NCBI GenBank assembly: GCA_035542755.1
Contig: DATKKU010000012.1
Span: 1 to 19,468 of the forward strand
DNA length: 19,468 nt
Reading direction: 5' to 3'
From: RYN-425 sp035542755
GTDB taxonomy: Bacteria > Patescibacteriota > Saccharimonadia > Saccharimonadales > UBA10212
In this document: piece after piece, positions 17,176 to 19,468 of the stretch
Layout of the letters: each line of letters starts with the position of its first letter
Position numbering within the stretch: position 1 is the first letter of the stretch
The notes under the pieces: model-generated
Told to the model about the DNA's origin: nothing
Databases searched by the model: none
Seen by the model: only the letters and a program-made list of their open reading frames with translations
Translations under genes and position numbers: made by a program

Positions 17176-17676
17176 TTAAAACAGGGAACTTTGGCTGGGC
17201 GGCTGGGGCCCGGCTTGGCGGCCGAGTTTTTTAGCCAGGCGTTCAAAGAACTCGGCCTGAGCCGGAATGATTTTTTCAGTGGCTTTGCTTATATCAAACC
17301 AGGCGGCCCGGTCAATTTCCGGAAATTCCTGCACGACTCCTGAGCGCGGCGGCCATTCCATTTCAAAGGTATTACTCTTGATATTGCCAACATCCAGGTC
17401 GGCCTCAATGGCCCAGGCCGTAACTGTTTTATTATTTTTTTGGTCAATCTCTCCAAGTTCAATTAACTCGCCCGGCGGCGGGTCAAGACTGAGCTCTTCT
17501 TTAAATTCCCTTTTGGCGGCGTTAAGCGGCTGCTCATCGGTATATTCACCCTTTGGAATTGTCCAGGCGCCCTTATCTTTTTTGGCCCACCACGGTGCAC
17601 CCATATGGGCCAGCATGACTTCCAGCTGGTCATCTTTGATTCTATAAAGCAGCAGCCCGGCGCTAGTTTTCTTCAT
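17176..17676 (-). CDS. Nudix hydrolase
   Basis: The 166-residue product (ATG at 17674-17676) begins MKKTSAGLLLYR, typical of small Nudix enzymes, and carries a Nudix box in PKGEYTDEQPLNAAKREFKEEL (about residues 41-62; quoted in part). The core REFKEE is intact, the Gly-to-Glu spacing is one residue short of the consensus, and the final Gly is Ser. The family hydrolyses nucleoside diphosphates linked to other groups; the substrate cannot be told from sequence. A longer start (TTG at 17710-17712) lies inside a perfect inverted repeat in the promoter, so I reject it. The C-terminus ends PPSQSSLF, probably disordered. It heads the Nudix-metG-tatD-desulfurase unit. Confidence 0.88.
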   Translation of the reverse strand: MKKTSAGLLLYRIKDDQLEVMLAHMGAPWWAKKDKGAWTIPKGEYTDEQPLNAAKREFKEELSLDPPPGELIELGEIDQKNNKTVTAWAIEADLDVGNIKSNTFEMEWPPRSGVVQEFPEIDRAAWFDISKATEKIIPAQAEFFERLAKKLGRQAGPQPPSQSSLF

Positions 17677-17683
17677 ATGGTAA

Positions 17684-17717
17684 TTTATACCGTTTTGCGA
17701 GAGGATTCGCAAAACGG
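17684..17717 (-). promoter_or_regulatory. Nudix-operon promoter with perfect 11-bp operator-like inverted repeat
   Basis: On the minus strand TTGCGA (17707-17712) and TATAAA (17684-17689) are 17 bases apart, and the -10 ends 7 bases before the ATG, suggesting leaderless transcription. CCGTTTTGCGA and TCGCAAAACGG (arms 17690-17700 and 17707-17717) are perfect inverted repeats with a 6-base spacer. They cover the -35 and the spacer up to the -10, the classic place for a repressor. Confidence 0.6.
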
Positions 17718-17721
17718 AAGA

Positions 17722-17805
17722 GCAGCGACAACGGTGAGCTCACCAGCCATTCAAAAAGAGCCCTGGCTGGTTTTGGATGGCCAGAGCTCTATAGTTTGTC
17801 GCTGC
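17722..17805. repeat. 84-bp nested inverted-repeat element after tRNA-Val
   Basis: The outer arms GCAGCGACAA (17722-17731) and TTGTCGCTGC (17796-17805) are perfect. Inside are a 12-bp palindrome GGTGAGCTCACC (17733-17744), a terminator hairpin (17753-17790), and CCAGCCA/TGGCTGG (17743-17749 and 17764-17770), which competes with that hairpin. It starts one base beyond the tRNA 3' end. No target duplication is seen. Confidence 0.5.
17753..17790 (-). terminator. Rho-independent terminator of tRNA-Val
   Basis: On the minus strand AGAGCTCTGGC pairs with GCCAGGGCTCT (10 of 11 positions) and is followed by a run of five T. It lies 16 bases past the tRNA 3' end, in the right place and direction. Confidence 0.75.
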
Positions 17806-17806
17806 G

Positions 17807-17883
17807 TGGTGGGCAATACAGGACTTGAACCTGTGACTTCAGCAATGTGAATGCTGCGCTCTAGCCAACTGAGCTAATTGCCC
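17807..17883 (-). tRNA. tRNA-Val(CAC)
   Basis: The 77-base gene has a perfect 7-bp acceptor stem (GGGCAAT/ATTGCCC), a D-arm with AGTTGG, a 5-bp anticodon stem CAGCA/TGCTG with loop TTCACAT (anticodon CAC, reading GTG valine codons), and a T-arm ACAGG-TTCAAGT-CCTGT. The discriminator is A and CCA is encoded. TATAAT (17909-17914) ends 25 bases upstream, inside the gap to the trehalase stop, and a terminator follows. Confidence 0.95.
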
Positions 17884-17908
17884 TCGTCGGGTGGAAGGTG
17901 CAGGATTA

Positions 17909-17914
17909 ATTATA
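17909..17914 (-). promoter_or_regulatory. -10 element (TATAAT) for tRNA-Val
   Basis: A perfect TATAAT on the minus strand lies 25 bases before the mature tRNA 5' end. A -35 would fall within the 3' end of the trehalase gene; none is convincing. Confidence 0.5.
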
Positions 17915-17920
17915 GACGGG

Positions 17921-19195
17921 TCAGACTTTGTCCAGAAACTGCTGGCAAAAGTATTCAAACACGCTGTTAGTCCATCCAAAGCCGGTCTGCGATGGATAAA
18001 CACCCTTAAGCGGCGGCTTGTCGGGCTGGACTACATTATACTTTTCCAAAAAAACTCCGTGTTTGTTAAACCACTTTAAGTTGGTGCTCAGCCACTTGAG
18101 GGCAATACGGCGAGCCTCTTTGCCGTAGCCATACTTTAAAAGCCCGGCCACGGCTATAAAGTGCAGTGGCGCCCAGCCATTGGGATAAGCCCATTGCATA
18201 GGCATACCGCCCGGCACAAACTGATTGAGCGGCATGGCGTTAGTCGTAGACAGGCCGCCCTTGTGCTCAAAGCGTTTTAGGCTACGGACCAAACGAGCGG
18301 CTTGTTTTTCGCTGGCCACTCCAGCCCACAAGCTGTAGTAGGCGGCTAACGAGTCAACGCTGCCACGGCGGCGCTTTACGTAGTCGTAGTCATAATAAAG
18401 ACCACGCACTTCGCTCCACATCAGCTGGTTGATGGCTATCCGGCGTTCGTGGGCGGCCTTCTCCCAGGCAACGGCCTCAGTTTCTTGGCCTAATAGCCGG
18501 CGAGCATAGGCAAAGTCACGCTCGTACTTATAAAGCAGGCAGTTAAGATCAACCGGCAGGTAGTTTAAGCACTTGCGAGAAAAACGCGGGGTCATATCCC
18601 AGCCGCTTTCGGCTTCGGCTAAGTCGTTTAAATAATTGACGTCGTAGTAACGGCTCAGGCCCTCATAAACTTGGCGAGCGTTAGGCTTGGTGGTGCCCAT
18701 CCAAACTGTGTTATATTCCGCCTCGGCAATAGTTATGGCCCTAGCCAGCCATTTTTTATCAAGCTTATACGCCTTATAAACGTCCATTATGAAGCTGGTT
18801 AAAATCGGTGGCTGGCTTCTTCCCATCAGATAAGTTCGGGAAGCATTGGGGATAATTTTAAAGCGCTCAAAAAGACTCAGCAGATTTTCCAAAATGCCGA
18901 GCACCAGCTCACGGTGCCGTTCATCCATGATGCCCTGAACCATAAAGTAACTGTCCCAGTAATAGAGCTCGTTGAAGTCAAATTCATGACCCCGCTCAAA
19001 AGCCGGCACCAGGTATTTATGCGGCAAGCCAATCAGGGTATCTTCGTCTTTGGTATTTTGGCGTACCAGCTTTGGCCAGTAGTTTTTTATATAGCCACGA
19101 GCATCTTTAACCGATTCAAGCGTCAGCTGCTCGTAGTCTTTCTGCGATATTTGAGAAATTTTGGCTTTCAGCTTAGCCGTTTTGGGGAGGTCCAT
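17921..19195 (-). CDS. Trehalase, GH37 family, cytoplasmic
   Basis: The 424-residue glycoside hydrolase should split trehalose into two glucose molecules. It has the first trehalase signature in modified form (FERGHEFDFNELYYWDSYF, 66-84) and the second as QWAYPNGWAP (334-343, usually QWDYPNGWAP). The catalytic acid is expected at D200 in ESGWDMTPRF and the base at E384 in EKYNV. It is shorter than E. coli TreA/TreF (about 550) and has no signal peptide, so it acts inside the cell. It appears monocistronic: TTGACG (19227-19232) and TAATCT (19203-19208) are 18 bases apart, and the -10 ends 7 bases before the ATG. Related GH15/GH63 (alpha/alpha)6 enzymes acting on other glucosides cannot be fully excluded. 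Confidence 0.88.
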   Translation of the reverse strand: MDLPKTAKLKAKISQISQKDYEQLTLESVKDARGYIKNYWPKLVRQNTKDEDTLIGLPHKYLVPAFERGHEFDFNELYYWDSYFMVQGIMDERHRELVLGILENLLSLFERFKIIPNASRTYLMGRSQPPILTSFIMDVYKAYKLDKKWLARAITIAEAEYNTVWMGTTKPNARQVYEGLSRYYDVNYLNDLAEAESGWDMTPRFSRKCLNYLPVDLNCLLYKYERDFAYARRLLGQETEAVAWEKAAHERRIAINQLMWSEVRGLYYDYDYVKRRRGSVDSLAAYYSLWAGVASEKQAARLVRSLKRFEHKGGLSTTNAMPLNQFVPGGMPMQWAYPNGWAPLHFIAVAGLLKYGYGKEARRIALKWLSTNLKWFNKHGVFLEKYNVVQPDKPPLKGVYPSQTGFGWTNSVFEYFCQQFLDKV

Positions 19196-19202
19196 TGTTT
19201 GT

Positions 19203-19232
19203 AGATTAGGCCTTTGCCCAAGCGCCCGTCAA
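19203..19232 (-). promoter_or_regulatory. Trehalase promoter, leaderless type
   Basis: TTGACG (19227-19232, 5 of 6 to the -35 consensus) and TAATCT (19203-19208) on the minus strand have an 18-base spacer. The -10 ends 7 bases before the ATG, placing the expected start at or next to the A of ATG. Confidence 0.5.
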
Positions 19233-19235
19233 ATT

Positions 19236-19406
19236 CTAAATATTATTGTTTAGTTTTACGGCTACCCAGACCCCAGCAAAAGAGCCGATAACGCCGCCTA
19301 AGATGCTCCAGCCGGATAGTTCGCCGGAGTGGAATAATAAAACCGGTATATAAGAACCAACGACGCCGCCTACGGTAATGGCTATCCAAATTACGGACTT
19401 GCTCAT
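19236..19406 (-). CDS. Small two-helix membrane protein (56 residues)
   Basis: This short ORF begins MSKSVIWIAITVGGVVGSY and ends AVKLNNNI. It contains two hydrophobic segments (about 5-25 and 33-51), both rich in Gly, separated by FHSGELSGWS. The LSGWSILGGVIGSFAGVW stretch resembles a widespread family of small uncharacterised inner-membrane proteins in bacteria. A -10-like TATTCT (19414-19419) ends 7 bases before the ATG and no Shine-Dalgarno is visible. It lies 40 bases upstream of the trehalase ATG in the same direction, but the trehalase promoter in between suggests separate transcription. The function is unknown. Confidence 0.75.
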   Translation of the reverse strand: MSKSVIWIAITVGGVVGSYIPVLLFHSGELSGWSILGGVIGSFAGVWVAVKLNNNI

Positions 19407-19468
19407 GCTTATAAGAATAACAGAAGTAAGAGTTGGGGAAGGAGTTTCGAGTGGGGTTGTGGGGGGGG

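Noticed and set aside
17677..17712. Upstream TTG start for the Nudix gene adding 12 residues
   Set aside because: It lies within the operator-like repeat and the -35, upstream of the -10; the ATG at 17676 gives the usual N-terminus.
19435..19468. G-rich runs at the right edge as a G-quadruplex or regulatory element
   Set aside because: The sequence stops in a run of eight G at the window end, which may be an assembly edge; too little is visible to support a structure.

Overview
This window most likely comes from a member of the Candidate Phyla Radiation (Patescibacteria), and Saccharibacteria-like is my best guess. The reasons are compact same-strand operons, standard-code use of UGA as a stop (which argues against the UGA-recoded Gracilibacteria and Absconditabacteria), a divergent F-type ATP synthase with a very short epsilon subunit, and a block of secreted or membrane-anchored beta-rich proteins of the kind common in these episymbionts. 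The taxonomic call is an inference from gene content; no marker-gene search was possible.

Layout, left to right. Positions 1-943 hold the 5' part of mnmA (minus strand), cut by the window edge. Positions 1135-6407 hold five minus-strand surface genes: a PKD protein with a C-terminal anchor, a DUF916-like protein with a C-terminal membrane helix, and three secreted relatives that share a C-terminal beta domain. The only plus-strand gene (6504-7550) is divergent from them and encodes a single-pass membrane protein with a tail-fibre-like ectodomain. Positions 7625-13688 are the ATP synthase operon on the minus strand. In transcription order it reads: a three-helix membrane protein whose last two helices look like subunit c without its carboxylate, then b-like, delta, alpha, gamma, beta and a truncated epsilon. 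No subunit a gene and no ordinary subunit c gene is present. Upstream on the same strand lies Nudix hydrolase, metG, tatD, cysteine desulfurase (17676-13743), then a tRNA-Val(CAC) gene with its terminator, a cytoplasmic GH37 trehalase and a 56-residue two-helix membrane protein. No stretch longer than 300 bases lacks a gene.

How the parts connect. The cysteine desulfurase at 13743-14882 could supply the persulfide sulfur that MnmA uses to make 2-thiouridine at tRNA position 34. The F1 genes are tightly coupled: delta/alpha overlap by 11 bases and alpha/gamma by ATGA. The gamma/beta and beta/epsilon junctions are the exception. Each carries a 77-78 base element with 11-base terminal inverted repeats, flanked on both sides by ATGAG, exactly where an ATGA stop/start overlap would otherwise be. 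Most first genes of transcription units appear to be leaderless, with a -10-like hexamer 7-11 bases before the ATG, while several operon-internal genes have Shine-Dalgarno sequences.

The observations I rate highest are the paired ATGAG-flanked inverted-repeat elements inside the atp operon, the carboxylate-less subunit-c-like protein in the atpE position, and the combined loss of the epsilon C-terminal domain and the beta DELSEED motif.
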